From Saccharopolyspora endophytica (GTDB lineage: Bacteria; Actinomycetota; Actinomycetes; Mycobacteriales; Pseudonocardiaceae): a DNA stretch of 64,000 nt. The position numbers and the translations under genes were made by a program. The notes under the pieces are model-generated. The model saw only the letters and a list, made by a program, of their open reading frames with translations. It made no database searches and had not been told where the DNA came from. The stretch lies in contig NZ_JAGPXE010000010.1 of NCBI RefSeq assembly GCF_018070075.1, forward strand, positions 62,001 to 126,000. The letters run 5' to 3'. This document shows positions 9,628 to 18,526 of the stretch, in pieces; within the stretch, counting starts at the first letter, position 1, and each line of letters opens with the position of its first letter.

Positions 9628-9671
9628 GGCCGGCGGACCCACCCGAAGGGTGTTCGCACGGTCCGCCGGCC
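9628..9671 (-). terminator. Nested hairpin, probable terminator
   Basis: Perfect 12-bp stem with an inner cacccgaagggtg hairpin in the loop, lying downstream of the minus-strand small gene at 9965. Orientation is inferred from that gene; there is no long T-tract. Confidence 0.5.
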
Positions 9672-9694
9672 TACCGCAAACCCTGTGAAAGGGC

Positions 9695-9716
9695 TGCCCT
9701 CCTCGGAAGGAGGGCA
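9695..9716 (-). terminator. Hairpin, probable terminator
   Basis: 9-bp stem tgccctcct / aggagggca with a 4-base loop. Lies between the minus-strand gene ending at 9965 and the nested hairpin at 9628, so both may act in series. Confidence 0.5.
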
Positions 9717-9964
9717 TGGCCAGAGTAGCCCACAGAGCTCAGCGGACAACCTCCGTGCGTGCTCACGCTGTGTTGTTGTCGACAGTGATCAGAGTCGTCC
9801 TGAGTCGAAGGCTGCGCAGAGCATTTGCTATTGCAATAACGAGGTGCGGTTGACTGGACGCCTTGGGTACCGCTGTGGTGCATGAACAGGCATCAGCAGG
9901 CGGCGGTAAGCGCGTTCGGAAGCCGGTGATCACTGCTGGTCGCGTTGGGGCGACCAACATCCGG

Positions 9965-10261
9965 CTAAGAGCGGTAGCGGAGAAAGCTGCGGACGACGAT
10001 CGGCCCGTGTTCTTTCAGGTAGGCGACCGCTTGTGCTTCAGTGGGAAATACGACGCTGGAACTGTCCGGAAGGACTGCGCGCCAATACCGCTGGTTCCAG
10101 TCGTACTCAATGCGCCCGTCCTCGGTGTCGTAGCCGCCGGCTGTCCACCAGTCGTCAGGCATGGCGTGTTCACTCGCGTGGTCCTGCGTGGCGGACCGGC
10201 AGCTACCGGGCGCGTTCGTGGGTGTATTTGCCGATGTCGTTTGGTGGCGATGGGTGTGCAT
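9965..10261 (-). CDS. Small hypothetical protein
   Basis: 98 aa, ATG preceded by aggagg at a good distance. The second half is well ordered: YDWNQRYWRAVLPDSSSVVF then PTEAQAVAYLKEHG, a beta-hairpin plus helix pattern seen in small mobile-element proteins. First 30 residues are His/Thr/Asn-rich and probably disordered. No family or function recognised. Confidence 0.6.
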   Translation of the reverse strand: MHTHRHQTTSANTPTNAPGSCRSATQDHASEHAMPDDWWTAGGYDTEDGRIEYDWNQRYWRAVLPDSSSVVFPTEAQAVAYLKEHGPIVVRSFLRYRS

Positions 10262-10329
10262 GTCTCGGTTCCTCCTCGTTCTTGGGGAAGCGGGGTGCCC
10301 GCCGTCGATGGGCGGGCGCCCCGGGAAGG

Positions 10330-10827
10330 TCAGCTGACCCAGTAAGTTCCGGTGTGGGCGGTCGTGAGCTCGACGTGCGGCAGGGGCTCACCCGGGTACG
10401 GGGTGTGCATGATCAACCGGCCGCCGTTGTCCATTGCGTCATCCGGGACGCGGCGCACCGTGAAGGCGAATGCGCCGCGTGGGTCGCCGACGCTGATCGT
10501 GACGGTGATCGAGTCTTCGCCCGGATCGGTGTGGATCGTGGCGCCGTTGGCCCAAGACAGGGCCACCCGCTGCGGTCGGTGCGGACCTTCGCGGAAGTCC
10601 GGCGCGGATTCCGCATCGTCAATCTCGGGGTCTTCGTACGGGTCGTAGGCGTCGCAGATCAGCGAGCCGGACTCGTCGGTATAGCCGTCGGTTTCCTCGG
10701 TTAGGGGCTCGCCGCATGCTTGGCACCGCCATTCGGTGTCGTCGGCGTTTTCGAACGTGATCACCGAGGAATCGGTGTCGTCGTGGTCGGTGGAGATCAT
10801 TTCGCCGTTGGCGGACAGCACGAACAC
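10330..10827 (-). CDS. Small acidic protein with zinc-ribbon-like Cys pair
   Basis: About 165 aa. GTG at 10827 follows gaggt and gives a start MFVLSANGEM; an ATG at 10800 is an alternative. Carries CQACGEPL near residue 30 and a single Cys about 25 residues later, suggesting part of a zinc site, in a very acidic context, followed by a beta-rich C-terminal half. It lies between two other orphan small genes on the same strand, probably one transcript. Function unknown. Confidence 0.55.
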   Translation of the reverse strand: MFVLSANGEMISTDHDDTDSSVITFENADDTEWRCQACGEPLTEETDGYTDESGSLICDAYDPYEDPEIDDAESAPDFREGPHRPQRVALSWANGATIHTDPGEDSITVTISVGDPRGAFAFTVRRVPDDAMDNGGRLIMHTPYPGEPLPHVELTTAHTGTYWVS

Positions 10828-10931
10828 AGCACACCTCGCAGAAGCTGAAAGAACGGAGTGAAAGAAGAGAGGAGGATGCGCAGCCGGCCGCAGCACGCGC
10901 GGGAGATGCGGCGTGGGCCGGCCGCACGGGC

Positions 10932-11534
10932 TCAGAATCGGCAGATGAACCGCACAGCCTTGCCGCAGGACGGGCACGCGACATAGCCGCGAGTGCGGTC
11001 GTCGAAGGGCACGCGGACCAGGTCAGGCACGCGGTACGTGCGTATGTCGGCGCCGTCCCAGGCGTGCAAATCCACGGTGTTGTGCGTGCACCACCGGTGC
11101 CCGTTGGCGCATTCGCCCTCGGCGTTCGAGTAGTCCGCCCACTCTTCCAAAGCATCCACAGTGGAGCGATAAACCGTCGGCGCGACGTAGCGCCCGCCAT
11201 GATCACTCACAATGATCATCAGGTCGCCGAACTCAACGGCCGACAACACTACGAACCCGAGATCATCAAGCAGGTGATCAGAGAAGTTGACCAGGGTGTG
11301 GGCCCACAACTGGCCGTCTCCGTGCAGGCCGGTCGGAGTCTCGCCCGTGCGCGCGCTGATCCATGCGGTGATGACGTCATCGTGCGGGTGCGCGTGGCCG
11401 TTGGTCTCCATCCACCCGCGCAAGTCATCGGTGAGGTCATCGGCGTACTCGCCGCGGTCATTGATCCACTCTTGCGTATCGACGGTCAAATACCCGTCAC
11501 CGTGCGACCACGCCTCGACAGACACACTCGTCAT
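10932..11534 (-). CDS. Hypothetical protein with C-terminal CxxC motif
   Basis: 200 aa from the ATG giving MTSVSVEAW; an upstream in-frame ATG is 5 codons earlier. Ends with YVACPSCGKAVRFICRF, a zinc-ribbon-like CxxC followed by a third Cys. The body is acidic and Trp/His-rich (DDLRGWMETNGHAHPHDD). Pairs with the next gene downstream, which also carries a CxxC. Not recognised. Confidence 0.55.
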   Translation of the reverse strand: MTSVSVEAWSHGDGYLTVDTQEWINDRGEYADDLTDDLRGWMETNGHAHPHDDVITAWISARTGETPTGLHGDGQLWAHTLVNFSDHLLDDLGFVVLSAVEFGDLMIIVSDHGGRYVAPTVYRSTVDALEEWADYSNAEGECANGHRWCTHNTVDLHAWDGADIRTYRVPDLVRVPFDDRTRGYVACPSCGKAVRFICRF

Positions 11535-12041
11535 AATCATGCCTTCCACAGATTGCGGTTGCGGGCAAACGGGGTGCGAATCCCTACCCGCGATTACTTC
11601 TTCCTATCCGGAACTCTTTCTGTGTTCCGGTGAATCTACCGTAACGCCGGCTCTGCCAGTGCTGCAACAGTTTCGGATGGATTCTTTGGGGAAATATTGG
11701 CCGAATTCGGAATTCGCGGTTCGCCGCAAAGAGTGGTTGGCGAAATGAGGACAGTTCGCATGGGGGATGAGGGCAGTTTCCGAGTCTTGTCAGCCTGCGG
11801 GTGCGTTCCACGATTTGCAGAAGAGGTGGCTGTCAAAATAGGGGGTCGTTCATGATTGGAACTCATGAATCAGTGCCGCTACTAGTGAATAGTTCACGCT
11901 TCTCATTCTTTTCGTGCCTTCCCAGTCGTCAACAGGTTCCCGTGGGGTGCCGAGGCTGGGCGGTTTCAGGAAGGGGCAGCGGCGCTCTGGCTAGGAAAAA
12001 CATGGCGCGAGCGGGTTTCTCGTTTATCGGGCAGATGAGTG

Positions 12042-12082
12042 GGTGCATGAGCGAGCGTATGAACAGGTGCATGAGTGGGCGT
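12042..12082 (+). repeat. Short imperfect tandem repeat
   Basis: ggtgcatgagcgagcgt (12042-12058) and ggtgcatgagtgggcgt (12066-12082), 24-bp period, two mismatches. Function unknown; could be a remnant coding repeat or a protein-binding site. Confidence 0.45.
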
Positions 12083-12255
12083 GGCATCCAAGAGTGCTCG
12101 TGGCAACCGAAAGCTGGGTGCGCGACTTGATCGCTCGCGGAGGTGGGGAAGTCAGGCGTGAGTCACTGCCGCGCCGCGCCATTTGCGATCCAACAAGGAG
12201 CGGAGTGATCAACCGTGCCATGAAGGTTTGCGGAACTCGTCATGCGCAGCATAAC

Positions 12256-12283
12256 GAAGGCCCCTCCAGGTGGAAGGGCCTTC
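12256..12283 (-). terminator. Hairpin terminator
   Basis: 8-bp stem gaaggccc / gggccttc extended by tcca/tgga, followed on the plus strand by tcgttcctg. It is about 210 bp beyond the stop of the minus-strand Tad operon, so it may end that transcript. Confidence 0.5.
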
Positions 12284-12494
12284 TCGTTCCTGACTGAGAA
12301 TGTGTCGGCGGATAGCCGCTGCCTGGAACGCAGATATCATATCAGGCGATGATACCGGCCGGTTGACGAAGGGTTTTCTTATTGATCCTCGCTGCATCTG
12401 CACGGAAGAATTGGGGTTTGGATCCCGAAGATGATCCAGGAGAATTCCGAGATTCAAGCTTCGAGCGATCTGCGCCTCAACGGCGGCGTACGAT

Positions 12495-15227
12495 TCAACT
12501 GGCTTTTCGGTGTTGTCGCGCTTGGAGAGTGCGCGCAAGTGCGAGGGTGCTGGGGTCGGGTCGTTCGCCGATCTCGGCGAGGGTGGTGTTGAGCAGGTGG
12601 AGGGTGCGGCTGATGGCGTCGGTGAGGCCGAGTTCGGCTTGCACTCGCATGATGTCGCGGTAGATGTCTTCGTTCTCTGGGTTGAGCAGCCTGGCGTGTT
12701 CGAGCAGTTGGAGTTGCTTGTGGGAGTCGTGGCCGCGGTAGTGGGCGGCCATGCCGGCGAGTGCGTCGAGGACGGTGCGGTGGGCGGCTTCCCGGGGGCC
12801 GTCGAGCCAGAGTGCTGACATGCCGTCGGCAATCTCGCCGGTGTAGAGCGCGACGATGCGGGACCAGGCGGCGAAGCGCTGCTCGTCGGTGCTGGCGATG
12901 TGTCGGTCGTGCTCGGCCTGGTTGAGCTGCCAGTAGTCGACCTCGACGAGCTCGGTGTTGAGGGCAACGTGTTCGTCGTGTTGGACGACGAGGTCGGCGG
13001 CGTGATTGTCGGTGGCCTCGGCGAGGGCTTTGCGGATCTGGGAGAGCGCGGCGTAGAAGGCGTTGTAGGGGCGTCGTCCCCGGGCTTCGGGCCAGAGCGC
13101 TTCGCGCACGGAGGCCCGTGTGGCGCCGTGGGGGTGCAGCGCGAGGAAGGTGATCAGTGCTTTGTGTTTGGGCGCGAGCTCTGCCGTGAGATTCCGGGCG
13201 GGTGTCTCTGGGCTGTGCCAGGTGAGAGTGAGCGGGCCAAAAACGGCCAGGTTCAAAAGACGTTTCGGTGGTTCGGGAGCCGGCTCGGTGTCGGCGAGCT
13301 GGTTGGCATCAGGTTGGCCGGCATCCTCCGGCTCGTCGATGGGTGTAGTGGACGGCGGAGCCTTCTCCTGATGCTGCAGTACAGGGATGGTTGCGTCAGC
13401 ATCGAACTCGGGTTGTGCCTCGTGGGTGTCGGTGACGCGAGGTTCGGCGTCGCGCTCGCTTTCGTCGAGGTGGTCGTCACCGGTCAGCTCGGCCTCGTCA
13501 GCGGCGGCGGGGTAGCCCGGGCGCGGACCGTGCGTGGTGTCGATGAGCAGGTCGAGGAGATCGCGGGTGTCGGTTGCCCCGAGATGGAACAGCTGCGCAC
13601 CTCGAAGTTCGGCCACCGCAGGGCTGGTGGCGGTGACGACTCCGTCGGCGCGGACGCGCACGGTCGCGCCGGCAGGCCAGTGGCCGAGCAGGATCCCGGC
13701 GGCGCCGCTGGAGGACCCTGTATCGAGCACGGCTTCGAGGCGTGGGTGGGGCCGGTCGATGCTAGAGACGAGCACCCTCGTGAGCTCGGTGCCCGGGAGA
13801 TCAGTGTTGCGGGTGGTATCGCCGTCGGCGAGGGCGGTGACGGCCTCGTCCAGATCGGTAGTGGTGTGCAGCCGGGGTGATTCGGGTGCCTCGTCGCCCA
13901 GTAGTGCCCGGGCGTCGTGGTCGGGGATCAGCAGGGTCGCGCTGGTGGTGGCCAGCAGATGCACGAGCAGGGACCGGGCGGTGGCCGCGGCGCCCGCGCC
14001 GGTGAGCCCGAGCCCGTGGAGTGCGGCAAGATCGAGCGCGTAGGCGCGGCCCTCGCGGATGCCCACACCCACATCCACGTCCGTCACGGAGTGAGTCGAA
14101 TCGGCCTCGACGGAGGAGAGGTCGATGTCGGGATTGCGGGTGGGGAGCGTGATGGAGTCAGGATCGGGTGCCTCGTCGCCGAGTTGGGCGTGGTCGTGGA
14201 CCAGGCGCAATGCGTGCACCGCTGGTGCGGGAGCAGGCATGGGGGTGCGGTCGCCGCTGCCGGGCTTGTAGGAGCGCATCCGTCGGCGTCGTCGCGTGAG
14301 CAGTCCCAGGGAGACCGCGGCGGCCAGCGTTGAGGCGACCACGCCGCCGCTGCCGAGCATGACCGCGGTCGACGAGGCGGGAGCCACGGCGCCCTCCGTG
14401 GTGCCCGGTCGGCCCGGCGCTTCTTCCGCTGGTGGAGGTGCCGGCGCGGTCGGGGTGGGAATCGCTGGCGGTTGTGCTGGCGGAGTAGGCCGGGGAAGTG
14501 GGGTGTTGTCCTCAGCTGTCTCGGGCAGGTGCAGGATCCAGCCCGGGCGGATGAGGTGCGGGTCGGTGAGCGTGGCGCCGTCGGGTTGTGGGCGGCCTTG
14601 GTTGCGGGCGAACAGTTCGGTCCAGCGGTGGCCGTCACCGAGTTCGCGTTCGGCGATGCGCCAGAGACTGTCGTAGACCCCGTCGTGCGGGGACTGCACC
14701 CTCACGATGCTCCGTGCACTCGCTGAATTCGTCTGCTGCACAAGATGTGTCGGGATGGGGGAGTCGACGGCAGACACAGCCGTGGTCGTGGGGTCGAGGA
14801 TGGTGACGGCTGCGGTGGGCTGCACTGGCGTCGCTGTCGCGGGTTCGGCGGCAACCGGGGACCGTGGGAGCAGTCCGAGTACGGCAGTGGCGACCAGCAG
14901 ACCGGCCACGGCGTGGACTGGGCCGATCGCGGGCGGTCGAACACCGCGGACCGCGTCCGGGATGCAGCGTGCTACGTCGACGGCGAACACCAGCCAGACT
15001 GGCCAGGCGATACAGGCCAGCACGTCCAGGAGCAGGGTGACCGACAGCGGGTTGAGCAGGACGGATTCGATCTCGCCACTGGTCGGTAGATGGTCGGGGA
15101 GGGGCCAGCCGAGGAACGTCACCAGCCCCCAGGGCACACCGGCCAGCAGCGCCACCAGTGCCGCGCATGCGGCCAGCGCGCCGACAACCCGCAGCAGTCG
15201 CGCAGCGAGGCAGACGAGCATCCTCAT
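12495..15227 (-). CDS. Membrane protein with LysM and BTAD domains, Tad-locus associated
   Basis: 910 aa. Order: two or three membrane helices in residues 8-120; Thr/Pro-rich linker; LysM at 182-236 (SLWRIAERELGDGHRWTELF ... PGWILHLPE); Pro-rich segment; a further membrane helix near 300-325 followed by RRRRR; a degenerate middle region; and at 665-905 an OmpR-like winged helix plus BTAD helical repeat (APKHKALITFLALHPHGATR, LNPENEDIYRDIMRVQAELG). BTAD normally belongs to SARP-type activators. The gene overlaps the TadG-like gene by 4 bp and closes the Tad operon, as in other actinomycetes. It may couple wall sensing to expression; that is inference. Confidence 0.85.
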   Translation of the reverse strand: MRMLVCLAARLLRVVGALAACAALVALLAGVPWGLVTFLGWPLPDHLPTSGEIESVLLNPLSVTLLLDVLACIAWPVWLVFAVDVARCIPDAVRGVRPPAIGPVHAVAGLLVATAVLGLLPRSPVAAEPATATPVQPTAAVTILDPTTTAVSAVDSPIPTHLVQQTNSASARSIVRVQSPHDGVYDSLWRIAERELGDGHRWTELFARNQGRPQPDGATLTDPHLIRPGWILHLPETAEDNTPLPRPTPPAQPPAIPTPTAPAPPPAEEAPGRPGTTEGAVAPASSTAVMLGSGGVVASTLAAAVSLGLLTRRRRRMRSYKPGSGDRTPMPAPAPAVHALRLVHDHAQLGDEAPDPDSITLPTRNPDIDLSSVEADSTHSVTDVDVGVGIREGRAYALDLAALHGLGLTGAGAAATARSLLVHLLATTSATLLIPDHDARALLGDEAPESPRLHTTTDLDEAVTALADGDTTRNTDLPGTELTRVLVSSIDRPHPRLEAVLDTGSSSGAAGILLGHWPAGATVRVRADGVVTATSPAVAELRGAQLFHLGATDTRDLLDLLIDTTHGPRPGYPAAADEAELTGDDHLDESERDAEPRVTDTHEAQPEFDADATIPVLQHQEKAPPSTTPIDEPEDAGQPDANQLADTEPAPEPPKRLLNLAVFGPLTLTWHSPETPARNLTAELAPKHKALITFLALHPHGATRASVREALWPEARGRRPYNAFYAALSQIRKALAEATDNHAADLVVQHDEHVALNTELVEVDYWQLNQAEHDRHIASTDEQRFAAWSRIVALYTGEIADGMSALWLDGPREAAHRTVLDALAGMAAHYRGHDSHKQLQLLEHARLLNPENEDIYRDIMRVQAELGLTDAISRTLHLLNTTLAEIGERPDPSTLALARTLQARQHRKAS

Positions 15228-15658
15228 CCGGCGCCTCCCGCTGTTCCTTGATCGGGTCGGGCTTGGCCCTCGGCGGACACGGGGATCTCGCCTAGCCCGA
15301 TCAGGCCGAGGATTTGGGTGCGTTGCTGGGCATCGACGTGCACGCGCACGGTGGTGGCATCGGCGGTCACGGTGCCCGTGGCGCCCACGGCGCCGAGATA
15401 GCGGCGAGCCGCTGTCTGCGCCTTCCCTGGTTCGAGTTGAGGCTGGCCGCCGGCGCGGTAGGCGGCGAGATCCAACTCCTGCGCTCCAGCGCGGGCGGCT
15501 TGTTGGGCGTGGCCGATCGCCTGAGTTTTGGCAGCCAGGGCGAGTCCGCCGTCGAGCACGAGACCGGCGAACAGCAGACAGGCGGTGGTGATGACGACGA
15601 CGAATGCCGTGACCCGGCCGTGCTCGTCACCGGCGAGGGCTCGCCACCGCGTGCGCAT
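15224..15658 (-). CDS. TadG-like pilus assembly protein
   Basis: 144 aa from the ATG that overlaps the stop of the preceding gene (TGATG). Basic start, then GRVTAFVVVITTACLLFAGL, a pseudopilin-like membrane helix at residues 14-35, followed by VLDGGLALAAKTQAIGHAQQ, typical of the Rv3654c/TadG-related family, and an exported domain. Part of the envelope Tad/Flp machinery. The longer in-frame upstream extension is shadow sequence over the TadE gene. Confidence 0.8.
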   Translation of the reverse strand: MRTRWRALAGDEHGRVTAFVVVITTACLLFAGLVLDGGLALAAKTQAIGHAQQAARAGAQELDLAAYRAGGQPQLEPGKAQTAARRYLGAVGATGTVTADATTVRVHVDAQQRTQILGLIGLGEIPVSAEGQARPDQGTAGGAG

Positions 15659-16104
15659 CAGGCACCGCCGCCGGGATCGGTTCCGCGCCACTGGTCCACG
15701 ACCGAGGAGGCGGTGGAGGTCGCCGTGGTGGTTCCCGGAACCCCCAGCATCGCCAGGTCGGAGAGCCCGATAGTGCACGTCAGGGTCACGGTGACCGTGC
15801 TGCCGGGCTGCATGCCGGCGAGCCGGGCGGAGACACCGAGGTGCTGGCAGCGCAGTCCGGCCTGACTGAGTGCGGCCTGAGCGGTGGCGTGCGCGTCACG
15901 GTTGGCTTGGCTGGTGCTGCGGGCCAACGTGGCCGCGCGGACGGCTTGGTGCGCGGCGTCGTTGACGCGCAGCCGCGAGTCGGCCAGGCGCCCGCAGAAG
16001 ACCACGAACAGCAGCAGGACGATCAAGACGGGCACCAGCAGGGTGAGTTCGGTGGCCACCGAACCTCGTTCGTCGCGTTGCAGGCGGAGCGGTAGGGGTG
16101 TCAT
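15658..16104 (-). CDS. TadE-like pseudopilin
   Basis: 148 aa; ATG in ATGA overlap with the upstream gene. Motif DERGSVATELTLLVPVLIVL is the TadE prepilin signature, with a Glu five residues into the hydrophobic helix; the remaining domain is exported and Ala/Thr-rich. Two TadE-like genes in a row plus a TadG-like gene make up the minor pilin set. Cleavage by the divergent A24 peptidase at 23122 is likely. Confidence 0.82.
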   Translation of the reverse strand: MTPLPLRLQRDERGSVATELTLLVPVLIVLLLFVVFCGRLADSRLRVNDAAHQAVRAATLARSTSQANRDAHATAQAALSQAGLRCQHLGVSARLAGMQPGSTVTVTLTCTIGLSDLAMLGVPGTTTATSTASSVVDQWRGTDPGGGA

Positions 16105-16535
16105 TCGTTGCCTCCTGGGGTGACGAACCGTTCGCTCGGCCCGGCCGCGCGCACCCGCACCGGCAAGTCCAGTAACGGCACCACCGCCGCAGCCTCCCCT
16201 GTGATCTCCACAGTGGACTGTTGTGGTCCCCGATTCACGGCGGCGTGTGGGTTCTTGAGCGGTCCGGCACCGAGCTGACCGAGCACCGTGGAGGCTTCGG
16301 CGTGGCCGTCGGCGCTGCTGGCTCGGTGCACACGGGCGGCTGACAGTGCTTGTGAGGCGGCGGCTTGGGCGATGTGGGTGGCGTGCGCCCAGATCGCGAA
16401 CTGCGCGATCAGCAGGATCAGCAGCAGCAACGCCGGGACGGCCAGGACGAGTTCGGCGGTGACCGATCCCCGTTCGTCCTGGCAGCAGCGCCGTATCCAA
16501 GCACGTAGTGGGTGGGCATGGTGTGTGGCCATCAC
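16101..16535 (-). CDS. TadE-like pseudopilin
   Basis: 144 aa; either GTG at 16535 or ATG at 16532, both overlapping the stop of the Flp-like gene. Contains QDERGSVTAELVLAVPALLL, the TadE-type helix, parallel to its neighbour downstream. The exported part carries no recognised domain. Third gene of the minor pilin set, translationally coupled on both sides. Confidence 0.8.
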   Translation of the reverse strand: MMATHHAHPLRAWIRRCCQDERGSVTAELVLAVPALLLLILLIAQFAIWAHATHIAQAAASQALSAARVHRASSADGHAEASTVLGQLGAGPLKNPHAAVNRGPQQSTVEITGEAAAVVPLLDLPVRVRAAGPSERFVTPGGNE

Positions 16536-16723
16536 ATGCTGCCCCCGATCTCGTTGGCCTTGCGGGTGACCGCGGCGACGATGATCGCGAGCACGGCGAT
16601 GGCCCCGGCGACTAGCAAGGCGGTCACCAGCACGGTTTCGGTGGAATACCCGCGCTCGTCGGAGCGGATGTCGGCGATGCGCGCTCGGGTGGTGGTGATG
16701 ACGCAGGCGATGTAGGTCAGCAT
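16532..16723 (-). CDS. Flp-like pilin
   Basis: 63 aa. DERGYSTETVLVTALLVAG followed by a long hydrophobic helix and a short charged tail; size and layout fit the major Flp pilin of actinobacterial Tad systems (Gly before the helix and Glu at helix position about 5). Lies 19 bp after the TadC gene on the same strand. Confidence 0.75.
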   Translation of the reverse strand: MLTYIACVITTTRARIADIRSDERGYSTETVLVTALLVAGAIAVLAIIVAAVTRKANEIGGSM

Positions 16724-16742
16724 CAGCGGTTCCTTTCGTGAT

Positions 16743-17642
16743 TCACAGGGAGCCGAGCACGGTGGCCACGGCGGGGTAGGCGATGAACAGCAAGAATCCG
16801 GCGAACAGGCAGATCACCGGCAGCGACATCCGCTCGGTGGCGGCTTGCGCCTCAGCTTCGGCTTCGGTGAGTTCGTGGGTGCGCATGGCAGCGGCCTTGG
16901 CCGCCAGGGAGGCGCGCACTTTCGCGCCTTCGGTCCCGGCCAGTGACACCGAGGACGACAGCTCGATCAGTTCGCGCACCTCCAGCTCCTCGCCGAGCTG
17001 CCGCAACGTCTCCCACGGCGTTGCCCGGGTCATGCGTGCTGTGGTCAGCGCACGCCGGATCCGGGCGAAGGCCCACCCTTGGCCGATCTCGGCGGCGTCG
17101 GTGAGCGCGCCGTCGACCCCGGCACCCCCTGCCAGAGACACCCGCACGAGGTTCAGGTACGCGCCGAGAGCATGGCGAAACGCGGTGCGCTTGCGCTGGG
17201 CATGGCGGCGCAGATCCAGGTCCGGAAGGACGAACCCGCCGATCCCACAGGCGAGACCTGCCACGGCGGGAACCTGCCAGGGCAGGGTCACGCCGATCGC
17301 CCACAGCAGCAGTGGGAGCAGACTGGGCAGCAGCACACCCAAGACAGCGAGCACACCCTTTTCCGCCAAGAGCGCTTCGGGTGCCCGTCCGAGCACGAGC
17401 AGATCACGCTGCTGGCGGGCGCTGGGCAGGCCCAGTGCGGCCAAGGGTCGCACCGCGGGGCGACCCCACCGGGCAGCCCACCCACCCGTTTCGGTGTCGG
17501 TGATCGTGGGCCTGCGCGGTTGCGGTGCGCGGCTGGCTGCCAAAGCGCTGGCCAGAGACGGCGCCGGAGGCAGCAGCCACACCACCAGCGCCCACACACC
17601 GAGGCCGAATCCGGCGGCCAGAACAACGATGGTGGTGATCAC
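16743..17642 (-). CDS. tadC: TadC-like inner membrane platform protein (GspF family)
   Basis: 299 aa; GTG start in GTGA overlap with tadB. One N-terminal helix, a pair of helices near residues 95-140, then a cytoplasmic helical domain with the T2SSF pattern (FRHALGAYLNLVRVSLAGGA, LGEELEVRELIELS) and a C-terminal helix ending FAGFLLFIAYPAVATV. Forms the platform on which the TadA ATPase acts, with TadB. Confidence 0.88.
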   Translation of the reverse strand: MITTIVVLAAGFGLGVWALVVWLLPPAPSLASALAASRAPQPRRPTITDTETGGWAARWGRPAVRPLAALGLPSARQQRDLLVLGRAPEALLAEKGVLAVLGVLLPSLLPLLLWAIGVTLPWQVPAVAGLACGIGGFVLPDLDLRRHAQRKRTAFRHALGAYLNLVRVSLAGGAGVDGALTDAAEIGQGWAFARIRRALTTARMTRATPWETLRQLGEELEVRELIELSSSVSLAGTEGAKVRASLAAKAAAMRTHELTEAEAEAQAATERMSLPVICLFAGFLLFIAYPAVATVLGSL

Positions 17643-18526
17643 GAGGGAACCTCCGTGCGTGCCCCAGCAGCAGTGGGGCGGGTGAGGAAACGTTCGGGCT
17701 CCTGCATGCGGGCGATGCGAGCCAGCCAGGCGAACGCCACGGCGAACAGCGCCCCGACGGCCAGGAGCATGGTCTGCCCGAAAACGCCGTCGTAGGGGGC
17801 GAGGTAACCGCGGTTGAGGAGGACGAGACCGGCCGCAAACACCAGCGTGGTCGCCACGATGACGCGCACGCTGGTGCGGGTGCGCGCGCGGCCGGCTTCG
17901 ACCCGCAGCCGCATGGACACCTGTTCGCGGGCCTCGATCGCCAGCTCACCGAGCAGATCCGCGAGCTGGCGGGCCTGGCGCTGACACGCCAGCACCAACG
18001 CGGAGACCACCAGATCACCCGTGGGGTCCGACAGGTCGAAAGCCAGTCCCTCCAGCGCGTCCGGGAGCGTGCCCCGCTCAATGCGCATCGCCAGCTCGCG
18101 GACGTCGTCGCGGATCGCCGCCGGCGCGGTCTCGACCGTGGCTTGGATCGCTTGTTCCAAACCTGCTGCCGCAGAAAGGGTGTCGCGCACCATCTCGGTC
18201 CAGGCCGCGATCGCTTCGATCCGGGCGAGGCGGTGGGCCTGCTCGGTGTCCCGTCCCAGCACCTGCGGCAGCGACCACACGGCCGCGGCGGTGAGCACGC
18301 CCCCGATCACCCAGCCCGTGACAAGGACACTCAGCACGCCGGCGGCCAGGCTGATCACCGGGCGTCGCGCCGAGGCCCCATCCCGGAGGTGACGAACGCG
18401 TTCTCGCCATCGCGACGGCGTGGTGGTCGAGGCGGGGATGTGCCCGCGGAGACCGCCGATGAGCAGCAGTGCTCCGAGGGCCATGCCGAGCCCGCACAAC
18501 GCGGCCAATAGAGCAGAGGTGGTCAT
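17639..18526 (-). CDS. tadB: TadB-like inner membrane platform protein (GspF family)
   Basis: 295 aa; ATG overlaps the stop of tadA (ATGA). The long upstream open frame is shadow of tadA. Two N-terminal helices, a cytoplasmic domain containing EMVRDTLSAAAGLEQAIQAT and ALVLACQRQARQLADLLGEL, and C-terminal helices. Partner of TadC. Confidence 0.88.
   Translation of the reverse strand: MTTSALLAALCGLGMALGALLLIGGLRGHIPASTTTPSRWRERVRHLRDGASARRPVISLAAGVLSVLVTGWVIGGVLTAAAVWSLPQVLGRDTEQAHRLARIEAIAAWTEMVRDTLSAAAGLEQAIQATVETAPAAIRDDVRELAMRIERGTLPDALEGLAFDLSDPTGDLVVSALVLACQRQARQLADLLGELAIEAREQVSMRLRVEAGRARTRTSVRVIVATTLVFAAGLVLLNRGYLAPYDGVFGQTMLLAVGALFAVAFAWLARIARMQEPERFLTRPTAAGARTEVPS

Larger units (their letters stand above)
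9243..9964 (-). other. Intergenic region with two strong hairpins
   Basis: No convincing gene; the open frames here are short and have no ribosome sites. Two hairpins lie at 9628-9671 (12-bp stem ggccggcggacc / ggtccgccggcc enclosing a second small stem) and 9695-9716 (9-bp stem, cgga tetraloop). Both lie downstream of the minus-strand gene ending at 9965, so they are likely terminators for it. A 10-bp palindrome tattgcaata lies near 9828. Confidence 0.55.
11535..12494. other. Long intergenic region, no convincing gene
   Basis: About 960 bp. Open frames present are low-complexity, lack ribosome sites and use atypical codons. It is AT-richer around 11570-11760, which may hold the promoter of the minus-strand genes to the left. 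Two copies of ggtgcatgagygrgcgt occur 24 bp apart at 12042 and 12066. A strong hairpin lies at 12256-12283. Confidence 0.5.

Noticed and set aside
9421..9885. 154-codon plus frame
   Set aside because: Covers two hairpins, lacks a ribosome site and protein-like pattern.
11801..12297. Small plus frames at 11801-12130 and 12043-12297
   Set aside because: No ribosome sites, atypical codon use, overlap a tandem repeat and a hairpin.
14707..15591. 294-codon plus frame across the LysM-BTAD and TadG-like genes
   Set aside because: Low-complexity shadow of two well-supported minus-strand genes.
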